A stretch of DNA of 6,889 bases from Iamia sp038233335. GTDB taxonomy: Bacteria > Actinomycetota > Acidimicrobiia > Acidimicrobiales > Iamiaceae. The position numbers and the translations under genes are program-made. Positions 1 to 5,709 of this stretch are shown here, piece after piece (position 1 is the first letter of the stretch; every line of letters begins with the position of its first letter). The notes beneath the pieces were generated by a model that saw nothing but the letters and a program-made list of their open reading frames with translations, was not told the DNA's origin and made no database searches. The stretch lies in the NCBI GenBank assembly GCA_038233335.1, contig JBBSME010000145.1, positions 1-6,889 of the forward strand, in the 5' to 3' direction.

Positions 1-7
1 CCCCGGA

Positions 8-733
8 GTGCCCGAGACCGACCCCCCCGCCCCCACCACCACCCTCTCCGTCGCCTGCGACGGCGCGACCATCGACGTGCCGACGTGGGTCCCGGCCCAC
101 GGCTCCGGGCCCGCCCTGGTGCTGGTCCAGGAGATCTTCGGGGTCGGCGAGTGGATGGCCGCGGTGGCCACCGAGATGTCCGACGCGGGCTACGTGGTCG
201 GGGCGCCCGACCTCTACTGGCGGATCGAGCCGGGCTGGACGGCAGCCCACGACGACGAGGGCCTGGGCGCGGCCTACGAGATGGTCGGTCGCCTCGATGT
301 GCCCGCCGCGGTGGGCGACGTGGTGGCCGCCATGGGAGCGCTGGACGACCACGAGGCCGTGGCCGGCGCCCCCGGCGTGCTGGGGTACTGCCTGGGCGGC
401 ACCATCGCCTGGATGGCGGCGGCGGTCGGGAACCCGGCGGTCTGCGTGTCGTACTACGGCTCCGGGGTCCCCGACGCGGTGGACCGGGTGGAGGCCATCA
501 CCTGCCCCACCCTCCTGCACTTCGGCGGGAACGACCCCTTCATCCCGGCCGAGGGTGTGGCCCAGGTGGCCGCCGCGGTCGACGGCCAGGAGCGCTTCGA
601 GCTGCACGTCCACGAGGGGGCCGGCCACGCCTTCGAGAACGACCGAGCTCCGCAGTTCCACATGCCGGCACCGGCGGCCCGCTCCCGCGCCCTGACCCTG
701 GCCTTCCTGGGCCGCCACCACACCGGCGGCTGA
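8..733 (+). CDS. Dienelactone hydrolase family protein
   Basis: A 241-aa cytoplasmic alpha/beta hydrolase of the dienelactone hydrolase (DLH) family. Members hydrolyse small esters or lactones, classically dienelactone to maleylacetate in chloroaromatic breakdown. The DLH triad is visible: nucleophile Cys128 in GYCLGG (residues 126-131), Asp176 in GGNDPFIP, and His207 in GAGHAFEN. Glu42 in the QEIFG motif matches the conserved Glu that primes the cysteine in DLH. The length is normal for the family (about 230-245 aa). There is no signal peptide or membrane segment. The GTG start at position 8 lies so close to the window edge that its ribosome binding site cannot be judged and a further upstream start is possible. 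The next gene is convergent. The substrate is unknown: many actinobacterial members are not in aromatic catabolism operons, and nothing here shows such a pathway. Confidence 0.9.
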   Translation: MPETDPPAPTTTLSVACDGATIDVPTWVPAHGSGPALVLVQEIFGVGEWMAAVATEMSDAGYVVGAPDLYWRIEPGWTAAHDDEGLGAAYEMVGRLDVPAAVGDVVAAMGALDDHEAVAGAPGVLGYCLGGTIAWMAAAVGNPAVCVSYYGSGVPDAVDRVEAITCPTLLHFGGNDPFIPAEGVAQVAAAVDGQERFELHVHEGAGHAFENDRAPQFHMPAPAARSRALTLAFLGRHHTGG

Positions 734-753
734 GCGCGGGACCGCTCAGCCGC
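726..753. terminator. Perfect 11-bp hairpin between convergent hydrolase genes
   Basis: The arms at 726-736 and 743-753 (GCGGCTGAGCG / CGCTCAGCCGC) are exact reverse complements around a 6-nt loop (CGGGAC). The left arm contains the TGA stop of the dienelactone hydrolase gene (731-733). The 3' end of the opposite-strand hydrolase gene is 31 bp beyond the right arm. Neither strand has a U-tract after the stem, so a classical intrinsic terminator is not proven, but position and stability fit a bidirectional transcription stop or 3'-end protecting hairpin. Confidence 0.6.
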
Positions 754-783
754 ACCCCGTGTTGGCGTTGCTCGCGGGGGCCC

Positions 784-1701
784 CTACGCGAAGCGGTCGG
801 ACAGGAAGGCCAGCACCTGGGCCCAGGACTCGCCGTCGGGGTCGATGACCGAGAAGTGGTCGCCGGGGGTCACCTCGAGGGTGACCTCGTCGCCGGCGTC
901 GTCGGCGCGGGCCGCGTAGGTCTCGGACTGGGCCGGGGGGACGATGGCGTCGTCGCTCCCGTGGACCAGCAGCTGGCGGACCGCGGGGCCCAGCGGGAGG
1001 CGCTCGATCGGGGAGGCGTAGAGGTAGTCGCCGCCGCCCTCGCCGGTGGGCAGTCCTCCCATCAGCTGGGCGGCCGCGCCGCGACCGAGGTCGTCGATGG
1101 CCGCCGCGGCCAGGTTGGTGACCCCGGCCTGGGACACCACCGTCGAGGGGCTGACCGCGGGGTCGGCGCCGGGGACCTCGGCCGGCAGGCCGGACCGCGC
1201 CGCCGACCAGAGGGCGAGGGTGCCCCCGGCGGAGTGACCGACCATCGCCACCCGGTCCAGGTCGAAGAGGAGCTCCGGGGCCATCCGGTCCAGGAGGTCG
1301 ACGGCGTCGGCCACGTCGGTGAAGGTGGCGGGCCAGCCCCCGCCGTCGCCGACGGGTCGGTAGTCGATGTTCCACGCGGCCCAGCCCTCGGCCAGCAGGG
1401 AGGGCACCAGCGGGTCCATGAGGGAGCGGTCGAAGCCGGACTGCCAGAACCCGCCGTGGACCAGGACGACCACGGGCGTGGGGTCCCTGTCCTCGTTGTC
1501 GGGTCGGGAGATCGCCCCCTGCTGCAGCGGCTCCTTCCCGTAGGCGATGACCTCAGGATCGGGGGGCTCGGCCTGGCCCCCCTCCCCCGGCCCGGAGGCG
1601 GGGCGCTCGTCGTCACCGGAGCAGCCCAGGGCGGTCAGGGCCGCGGTGGCGCTCAGCGCCCCGAGCACGGACCGTCGGGACAGCGGGAGGCCGGGTTCCA
1701 C
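784..1701 (-). CDS. Exported alpha/beta hydrolase (esterase, probable Tat/lipoprotein signal)
   Basis: A 305-aa serine hydrolase of the alpha/beta-hydrolase (esterase/lipase, kynurenine-formamidase-like) group. Visible motifs are the oxyanion-hole HGGFW (82-86), the nucleophile elbow GHSAGG with Ser157, Asp251 in HGSDDAIVP, and His282 in PGDHF, giving a complete triad. The N-terminus has twin arginines (9-10, SRRSVLG), an alanine-rich hydrophobic stretch and Cys27. This suggests Tat export, possibly with lipid attachment, although ALGC is an imperfect lipobox (Ala rather than Leu at -3). Residues 28-50 form a polar linker. The GTG start lies 10 nt after the stop of the upstream permease gene, with only a weak CCAGG ribosome binding site, so the two are probably co-transcribed and translationally coupled. 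Substrate unknown; ester or amide hydrolysis outside the cytoplasmic membrane is the safest reading. Confidence 0.87.
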   Translation of the reverse strand: MEPGLPLSRRSVLGALSATAALTALGCSGDDERPASGPGEGGQAEPPDPEVIAYGKEPLQQGAISRPDNEDRDPTPVVVLVHGGFWQSGFDRSLMDPLVPSLLAEGWAAWNIDYRPVGDGGGWPATFTDVADAVDLLDRMAPELLFDLDRVAMVGHSAGGTLALWSAARSGLPAEVPGADPAVSPSTVVSQAGVTNLAAAAIDDLGRGAAAQLMGGLPTGEGGGDYLYASPIERLPLGPAVRQLLVHGSDDAIVPPAQSETYAARADDAGDEVTLEVTPGDHFSVIDPDGESWAQVLAFLSDRFA

Positions 1702-1711
1702 GCCTGGTTCA

Positions 1712-3601
1712 CTAGTCGAGCGGGGCCCCGACCTTCACGTCACCGCCCCGCAGGTGGAACGGCACCGAGGTCACGACCGTGTTGGGCCGGGTGCGCAGCC
1801 GGGTGCGCAGGATCAGCGCGCTCTGGTTGTGGAGGAGCTGCTGGTACCAGTGATCGAGCACGAACTCGGGCAGCACCACGGTGAGGAAGTCGTCGTCGAC
1901 CTCCTCGTCGTACTCGTCGACGAAGCGCAGGATGGGGCGGGACAGCTCCCGGAACGGCGAGTAGAGGGTCCGCAGCTCGACGGGGATGTCGTAGGCCTCC
2001 CAGTCGGCGGTGATGCGCTCCTGTTGCTCGGGGGTGGCCACCACCGAGACGGCCAGGAGGCGGTCGGGGCGGAGCGACCGGGCGTAGGCGATGGCCTCCA
2101 TCGAGCCCTTGGTGACCCGCCCCACCAGCACGACGACGGTGTGGGTCCGGCGGCGGGCCTTGTAGCCCACGGGCACGGCCAGGGCCCGGTCCATCGATGC
2201 GTAGTGCTTGTGGATGGCTCGGAAGACCAGGACGATCAGCGGGATCACCACTGCGGGGATCCACGCTCCCCGGGTGAACTTCGAGACCACCACGACGAGC
2301 AGCACCACGGTGGTGGCGAAGCAGCCCACCGCGTTGACCGCCAGCTTGCGCTGCCAGTGGGGCTCTCGGAGCCGCAGGTGGTGGCGGATCATCCCGGCCT
2401 GGCTGAGGCTGAACCCGGTGAACACGCCCACCGCGTACAGGGGGATGAGGGCGCTCACCTCGGCCCGGAAGATCACGATGAGCACGCCGGCCATGGCGGC
2501 CAGGAAGATGATCCCGTTGGAGAAGGCCAGGCGGTCGCCCCGGGTGGCCAGCTGGCGGGGCAGGTAGCCGTCCTTGGCGATGATCGACGACAGCTGGGGG
2601 AACCCGGCGTAGGCGGTGTTGGCGGCCAGGATCAAGATGGCGAAGGTCGCGATCTGGAAGCCGTAGTAGATCGGTGTCTCCCCGAACACGGCCTTGCCCA
2701 TCTGCGAGAGCACGGTCTCGCCGCCCTCGTCGACCACCGGTCGCAGGTGGTTGGCCAGCACGCTGATGCCGAGGAAGCCCCCGCCCAGGATGAGGCCCAT
2801 GAAGGTGAGCGTGGTGTTGGCGTTCTTCGACTCAGGGGGCCGGAACGTGGGCACGCCGTTGGAGATGGCCTCGATGCCCGAGAGCACGACGGCGCCCGAC
2901 GAGAAGGCCCGTAGCAGCACGAAGATCGCCGCGCTGGAGGTGAGGGCGTGCTCGCGGGCGAACTCACCGGCCAGCTCGGGGCCGGTCTCGATGGGCCCCA
3001 GGTCGAAGGCGAACACCCTCGTCAGCCCGATCACCAGCAGGGACCCGAGCAGGACCACGTACAGGTAGGTCGGGACGGCGAACACCTTCCCGGCCTCCTT
3101 CAGCCCCCGCAGGTTGGCCATCGTCATCAGGGTGACGAAGCCGAGGCAGAGGGCGATGCGGGTCGATTCGGGGCGCAGGGACGGGACGGCGGAAGCGATG
3201 GCCAGCACGCCCGAGCTGACCGACACGGCCACGGTGAGCGTGTAGTCCACGAGCAGCGACGCCCCGGCCACCAACCCCGCCCCCTGGCTGATGTTCTCCT
3301 TCGACACCACGTAGGCGCCGCCACCGTTGGGGTAGGCGGCGATGGTCTGGCGGTAGCTCACCAGCACGACCAGCAGCAGCAGCGACGCGGCCAAGGCGAT
3401 CGGGACCAGGTAGGTGTGGGTCTGCGGGAAGGTCACCGCCATCAGCAAGACGAGCAGGATCTCCTCGGTGGCGTACGCCGTGGACGAGATGGCGTCGGAG
3501 GCGAACACGGCCAGCCCCACCGGCTTGCTGATCCGCTGGTCGCCCTCCTCGCTGGATGCGAGCGGACGGCCGACCACGAGCCGCTTGAACACCGACGCCA
3601 C
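1712..3601 (-). CDS. KimA-like APC-superfamily potassium transporter
   Basis: A 629-aa amino acid/polyamine/organocation (APC) family permease with about 12 hydrophobic segments (roughly residues 25-465) and a soluble C-terminal domain (about 475-629). From memory it aligns along its length with Bacillus subtilis KimA, a proton-coupled K+ importer inhibited by c-di-AMP. Residues reported for K+ or H+ handling in KimA are present: Asp36 and Tyr43 (SSDAISSTAYATEE), Asp119, Tyr120, Thr123 and Ser127 (LLVDYTLTVAVSVSSG), Glu244 (SGIEAISN; Ser241 replaces a KimA Thr) and Tyr389 (LIPLYAVGVF). K+ uptake is therefore the favoured substrate over amino acids. Start: GTG at 3601 has GAGG at 3610-3607 with 5-nt spacing and puts Asp36/Tyr43 in KimA register. 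GTG at 3607, with GGAG upstream, is an equal alternative, two residues longer. The gene is divergent from two trkA genes and leads the hydrolase gene downstream. Confidence 0.9.
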   Translation of the reverse strand: MASVFKRLVVGRPLASSEEGDQRISKPVGLAVFASDAISSTAYATEEILLVLLMAVTFPQTHTYLVPIALAASLLLLVVLVSYRQTIAAYPNGGGAYVVSKENISQGAGLVAGASLLVDYTLTVAVSVSSGVLAIASAVPSLRPESTRIALCLGFVTLMTMANLRGLKEAGKVFAVPTYLYVVLLGSLLVIGLTRVFAFDLGPIETGPELAGEFAREHALTSSAAIFVLLRAFSSGAVVLSGIEAISNGVPTFRPPESKNANTTLTFMGLILGGGFLGISVLANHLRPVVDEGGETVLSQMGKAVFGETPIYYGFQIATFAILILAANTAYAGFPQLSSIIAKDGYLPRQLATRGDRLAFSNGIIFLAAMAGVLIVIFRAEVSALIPLYAVGVFTGFSLSQAGMIRHHLRLREPHWQRKLAVNAVGCFATTVVLLVVVVSKFTRGAWIPAVVIPLIVLVFRAIHKHYASMDRALAVPVGYKARRRTHTVVVLVGRVTKGSMEAIAYARSLRPDRLLAVSVVATPEQQERITADWEAYDIPVELRTLYSPFRELSRPILRFVDEYDEEVDDDFLTVVLPEFVLDHWYQQLLHNQSALILRTRLRTRPNTVVTSVPFHLRGGDVKVGAPLD

Positions 3602-3616
3602 GATCACCTCTTCTCC
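3602..3616 (-). promoter_or_regulatory. Extended Shine-Dalgarno of the KimA-like gene
   Basis: On the minus strand this reads GGAGAAGAGGTGATC, a near match to the full anti-16S complement (AAGGAGGTGATC), directly before the GTG at 3601. It contains two overlapping options: GGAG 5 nt before GTG 3607, or GAGG 5 nt before GTG 3601. It rules out the longer open frame that runs up to 3739, whose first 44 codons would cover the promoter region and encode a polar, low-complexity extension. Confidence 0.65.
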
Positions 3617-3647
3617 GCTGCGGGGACGGCCCCGTTCGGGCGGCGGC

Positions 3648-3653
3648 AGCCTA
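3648..3653 (-). promoter_or_regulatory. Candidate -10 element for the KimA-like gene
   Basis: The minus strand reads TAGGCT, fitting the actinobacterial TANNNT -10 pattern. It would give a leader of about 35-40 nt before the GTG at 3601/3607. No -35 hexamer at proper spacing is convincing (a TTGGAG upstream is 24 nt away, too far). This is a weak, pattern-only call. Confidence 0.22.
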
Positions 3654-3711
3654 CGACCACCGGTCCCCGCCCACGCACTCCAACGGGTGTCCGAGCGCCA
3701 CGGGCCGGCAG

Positions 3712-3717
3712 TAGGAT
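3712..3717 (+). promoter_or_regulatory. Candidate -10 element for the trkA pair
   Basis: TAGGAT fits TANNNT and lies about 50 nt before the first trkA start. The best upstream hexamer at 18-nt spacing is TGTCCG (3688-3693), a poor -35 match. It overlaps a short GGATCATCC palindromic stretch. It sits in the 167-bp divergent region 3602-3768, which shows no riboswitch-like architecture that I can recognise. Confidence 0.28.
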
Positions 3718-3754
3718 CATCCTCCGCTGAGGCGGCCATCCAGGCCGTGGTGGA

Positions 3755-3760
3755 CGGGGA
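3755..3760 (+). promoter_or_regulatory. Ribosome binding site of the first trkA gene
   Basis: GGGGAG ends 8 nt before the GTG at 3769. This fixes that GTG as the start rather than the out-of-frame GTG at 3761. Confidence 0.6.
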
Positions 3761-3768
3761 GTGCCCAG

Positions 3769-4440
3769 GTGCACGTGGTGGTGGTCGGGTGTGGTCGGGT
3801 CGGCGCCGGGCTGGCCGCGTCGATCGAGGCCCAGAGCCACACCGTCGCCGTCATCGACCGCCGTGCCACCGCGTTCCGGCGCCTGCCGGAGGACTTCACC
3901 GGCGCCACCGTGGTGGGCGTCGGCTTCGACCGCGACCGCCTGCGTGCCGCCGGGGTGGAGCAGGCCGGCGCCGTCGCCGCGGTGACCAACGGCGACAACT
4001 CCAACATCCTCGTGGCCCGGGTGGCCCGGGAGACCTTCGGCATCGAGCGGGTGGTGGCCCGCATCTACGACCCGCGGCGGGCGGCGATCTACGAGCGCCT
4101 CGGCATCCCCACCATCGCCACCGTCCAGTGGACCACCGAACGGGTCCTGCAGCGCATCCTGCCCGAGCGCCCGGCGGTCGACTGGATCGATCCCAGCGCC
4201 CGGGTCGTGCTGCTGGAGCGGCCCGTCCCCCCCTCGTGGGCGGGCACTCCCGCCGTCCACCTCGACGTCGACGGCACCACCCGGGTGGCCGCCGTGAGCC
4301 GTCTGGGGGAGGCCCAGGTGCCCGACGCCGGCCTGCTCCTCCAAGACGGCGACACCGTGCACGTCGTCGTGGACGGAGGTCAGGTCGACGCGCTGGACCA
4401 GCGCCTGGCGGCCCCACCCGACGGTGGAGGCGCGAAGTGA
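3769..4440 (+). CDS. ceoB: TrkA family potassium uptake regulator (CeoB-like)
   Basis: A 223-aa cytoplasmic RCK protein. These proteins bind NAD(H) or adenine nucleotides and gate or regulate K+ transporters. The N-terminal Rossmann RCK_N domain (about 1-120) begins with GCGRVG (7-12, GxGxxG) after the first beta strand and has Asp30 at the end of strand 2 (VAVID), the position that contacts the ribose of NAD. NGDNSN (74-79) and the VARIYDP region (96-102) are typical of TrkA. A RCK_C (TrkA_C) domain spans about 140-205. The length matches single-unit actinobacterial TrkA proteins (about 220 aa), half of the duplicated E. coli TrkA. The next gene is a second trkA 25 nt downstream, the same arrangement as mycobacterial ceoB-ceoC, and the two probably act as a heteromeric ring or dimer. 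No channel subunit (TrkH/KtrB) lies nearby; the only transporter is the divergent KimA-like permease. Confidence 0.93.
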   Translation: MHVVVVGCGRVGAGLAASIEAQSHTVAVIDRRATAFRRLPEDFTGATVVGVGFDRDRLRAAGVEQAGAVAAVTNGDNSNILVARVARETFGIERVVARIYDPRRAAIYERLGIPTIATVQWTTERVLQRILPERPAVDWIDPSARVVLLERPVPPSWAGTPAVHLDVDGTTRVAAVSRLGEAQVPDAGLLLQDGDTVHVVVDGGQVDALDQRLAAPPDGGGAK

Positions 4441-4448
4441 CGTCCATC

Positions 4449-4455
4449 GGAGAGG
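4449..4455 (+). promoter_or_regulatory. Ribosome binding site of the second trkA gene
   Basis: GGAGAGG lies 10 nt before the ATG at 4466, within the 25-nt gap after the stop of the first trkA. It supports that ATG over the upstream in-frame GTG at 4424, which would overlap the previous gene and add 14 residues before the Rossmann strand. Confidence 0.6.
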
Positions 4456-4465
4456 ACCACCAGGC

Positions 4466-5221
4466 ATGAGGATCGTGATCGCCGGCGGCGGCAACGTCGG
4501 CACCTTCATCGCCAGCGACCTGGTGAAGGGCGGCCACGACGTCACCCTGGTCGAGGTCGATCGTGACCGGGTCCACACCGCCCAGGTGGTGGACGAGACC
4601 CCCGGGGCCCGGTGGGTCGTGGCCGATGCCTGCGAGGTCTCCGAGCTGGCCAAGGCCGACGTCGAGCGAGCCGACGTGGTGGCCGCGGTGACCGGTGACG
4701 ATGAGGACAACCTGGTCATCTCGCTGCTGGCCAAGCAGGAGTTCGCCGTGCCCCGGGTGGTCGCCCGGGTCAACAACCCCCGCAACGAGTGGATGTTCAC
4801 CGAGGCCTGGGGCGTCGACGTCTCCGTGTCCACCCCCCACCTGCTGACCGCGCTGGTCGAGGAGGCCGTGTCGGTCGGGACGCTGGTGCGGCTCCTGTCG
4901 TTGGAGCAGGGTCGGGCCCGCCTCTCGGAGGCCACCCTGACCGACGGCTCGCCCTCGATCGACCAGGACCTGGCCGCCCTGCCCCTCCCCCGCGACTGCA
5001 CGGTGGTCGCGGTGCTGCGCCACGGCCACGTCATCGTGCCCCGAGGGGACACCGTGCTGCGCAGTGGCGACGAGGTCGTGGTGCTGACCGTCCCCGAGGT
5101 GGAAGACGCGGTCGTCGCCGTCCTGCTGGGCCCCGACAGCGTCCCGTCCGCTCCCGGCCCGGATCCCCGGCCGACCGTCCCCCCGCTGGCCCCGGCCCGA
5201 GGCGACGACCCCCCGACCTGA
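4466..5221 (+). CDS. ceoC: TrkA family potassium uptake regulator (CeoC-like)
   Basis: A 251-aa RCK protein, second of a co-directional pair. RCK_N (about 1-120) starts MRIVIAGGGNVG with GxGxxG at residues 7-12 and an acidic Glu30 at the end of strand 2 (VTLVE), consistent with NAD(H) binding. TGDDEDN (76-82) and ARVNNPRN (100-107) are characteristic TrkA motifs. RCK_C runs from about 140 to 210 and ends in the PRGDTVLRSGDEVVVLT segment. Residues 224-251 form a Pro- and Asp-rich tail with no fold that I recognise. The ATG was chosen because the Rossmann strand follows at once. It likely shares a transcript with the preceding trkA. Its 3' end converges on the OB-fold gene with only 11 nt between the stops. 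Confidence 0.93.
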   Translation: MRIVIAGGGNVGTFIASDLVKGGHDVTLVEVDRDRVHTAQVVDETPGARWVVADACEVSELAKADVERADVVAAVTGDDEDNLVISLLAKQEFAVPRVVARVNNPRNEWMFTEAWGVDVSVSTPHLLTALVEEAVSVGTLVRLLSLEQGRARLSEATLTDGSPSIDQDLAALPLPRDCTVVAVLRHGHVIVPRGDTVLRSGDEVVVLTVPEVEDAVVAVLLGPDSVPSAPGPDPRPTVPPLAPARGDDPPT

Positions 5222-5232
5222 CGGGCCGACCC

Positions 5233-5583
5233 TCAGCCCTTCAGGGTGTACTTCGGGTTCATCATCAGCAGCCGACCGCGCTCCCTCCGGGCCACGCCCT
5301 CGACCAGGAGGGCCCGGCCGGGGTCGAGCCCGCCGATGCGGCGACGGCCGGTGAACACGGCCACGGCGCGCCCGGTCCCGTCGTCGACGGTGACCTCGAG
5401 GGAGGGGGCTCCCGCCCTCGGCACCACCTGGAGGGCGGCGACCTCTCCCCGGAGACGGACCGATCCGCGATCGCTCGCCTCGCCGATGGCCACGCAGGTG
5501 TCGTCGTGGAAGCGGGCCTGGAGCGTCTCGGCGTGGATCTCCTCGTTGGACCGGCCGAGCCGGTCTCGGAGCGTCTTCAGCAC
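5233..5583 (-). CDS. OB-fold nucleic acid binding domain protein (Rv2694c-like)
   Basis: A 116-aa small soluble protein. Residues 1-35 are a polar helical lead (LRDRLGRSNEEIHAETLQ). Residues 42-115 form a compact OB-fold: the strand RLRGEV (44-48), VTVDDGTGRAVAVFTGRRRIGGLDPG (65-89) with the typical DDGTG turn, then LLVEGVARRERGRLLMMNPKYTL. This matches the actinobacterial family of M. tuberculosis Rv2694c, which sits near ceoB-ceoC there too. Binding to nucleic acid is inferred from the fold, and no function is established. The GTG at 5583 was chosen because family members begin about this far before the OB domain. It has no strong ribosome binding site, and GTGs at 5631 and 5637 are in-frame alternatives adding 16-18 residues. 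Extension to 5853 would run through the opposite-strand small gene and is rejected. Confidence 0.83.
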   Translation of the reverse strand: MLKTLRDRLGRSNEEIHAETLQARFHDDTCVAIGEASDRGSVRLRGEVAALQVVPRAGAPSLEVTVDDGTGRAVAVFTGRRRIGGLDPGRALLVEGVARRERGRLLMMNPKYTLKG

Positions 5584-5637
5584 CGTGCCAGCATGCCCGC
5601 CCGCCGGGCCCGGCGGCGACCTCTGCTCCACCGTCAC

Positions 5638-5643
5638 TACCCT
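5638..5643 (+). promoter_or_regulatory. Candidate -10 element for the small antitoxin-like gene
   Basis: TACCCT fits the TANNNT pattern, about 67 nt before the ATG at 5710, in the 126-bp divergent space between the OB-fold gene and the small gene. No clear -35 hexamer is seen. Pattern-only call. Confidence 0.25.
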
Positions 5644-5696
5644 GACCACCGTCCCCGCGACGACGTGGGGGCGCGGGTCACCGACCCGCCGAGGAC

Positions 5697-5703
5697 GGAA
5701 GGA
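5697..5703 (+). promoter_or_regulatory. Strong ribosome binding site of the 77-aa gene
   Basis: GGAAGGA is followed by 6 nt and then the ATG at 5710. Its quality and spacing decide the start. An ATG at 5703 overlaps this site and is in another frame. Confidence 0.7.
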
Positions 5704-5709
5704 TGCTCC

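Noticed and set aside
868..886. Exact 7-bp inverted repeat GGTCACC-TCGAG-GGTGACC
   Set aside because: It lies inside the hydrolase gene and arises from the repeated residues EVTLEVT; coding constraint explains it without an operator.
85..1884. 599-codon open frame on the plus strand crossing two hydrolase genes
   Set aside because: Its product is an Arg/Gly/Pro-rich string without any domain, and it overlaps genes with complete catalytic triads in other frames. Long spurious open frames are expected at this GC content.
1547..2914. 455-codon plus-strand frame opposite the KimA-like gene
   Set aside because: A His/Asp/Gly/Gln-rich shadow of the permease read antisense; no domain and no plausible start.
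3608..3739. N-terminal extension of the KimA-like protein to 3739
   Set aside because: It would add 44 polar, low-complexity residues, cover the divergent promoter region and ignore the strong ribosome binding site before 3601/3607.
3602..3768. Possible c-di-AMP (ydaO-type) riboswitch before the K+ genes
   Set aside because: The divergent space is only 167 bp, shared by two promoters, and none of the conserved riboswitch features could be recognised.
3604..5052. 482-codon minus-strand frame opposite both trkA genes
   Set aside because: The antisense shadow has no recognisable fold, whereas both trkA genes show GxGxxG Rossmann motifs and good ribosome binding sites.
5193..5228. 7-bp inverted repeat CGGCCCG / CGGGCCG at the end of ceoC
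   Set aside because: The 22-nt loop and short stem are common by chance in GC-rich sequence, so it is not a convincing terminator.
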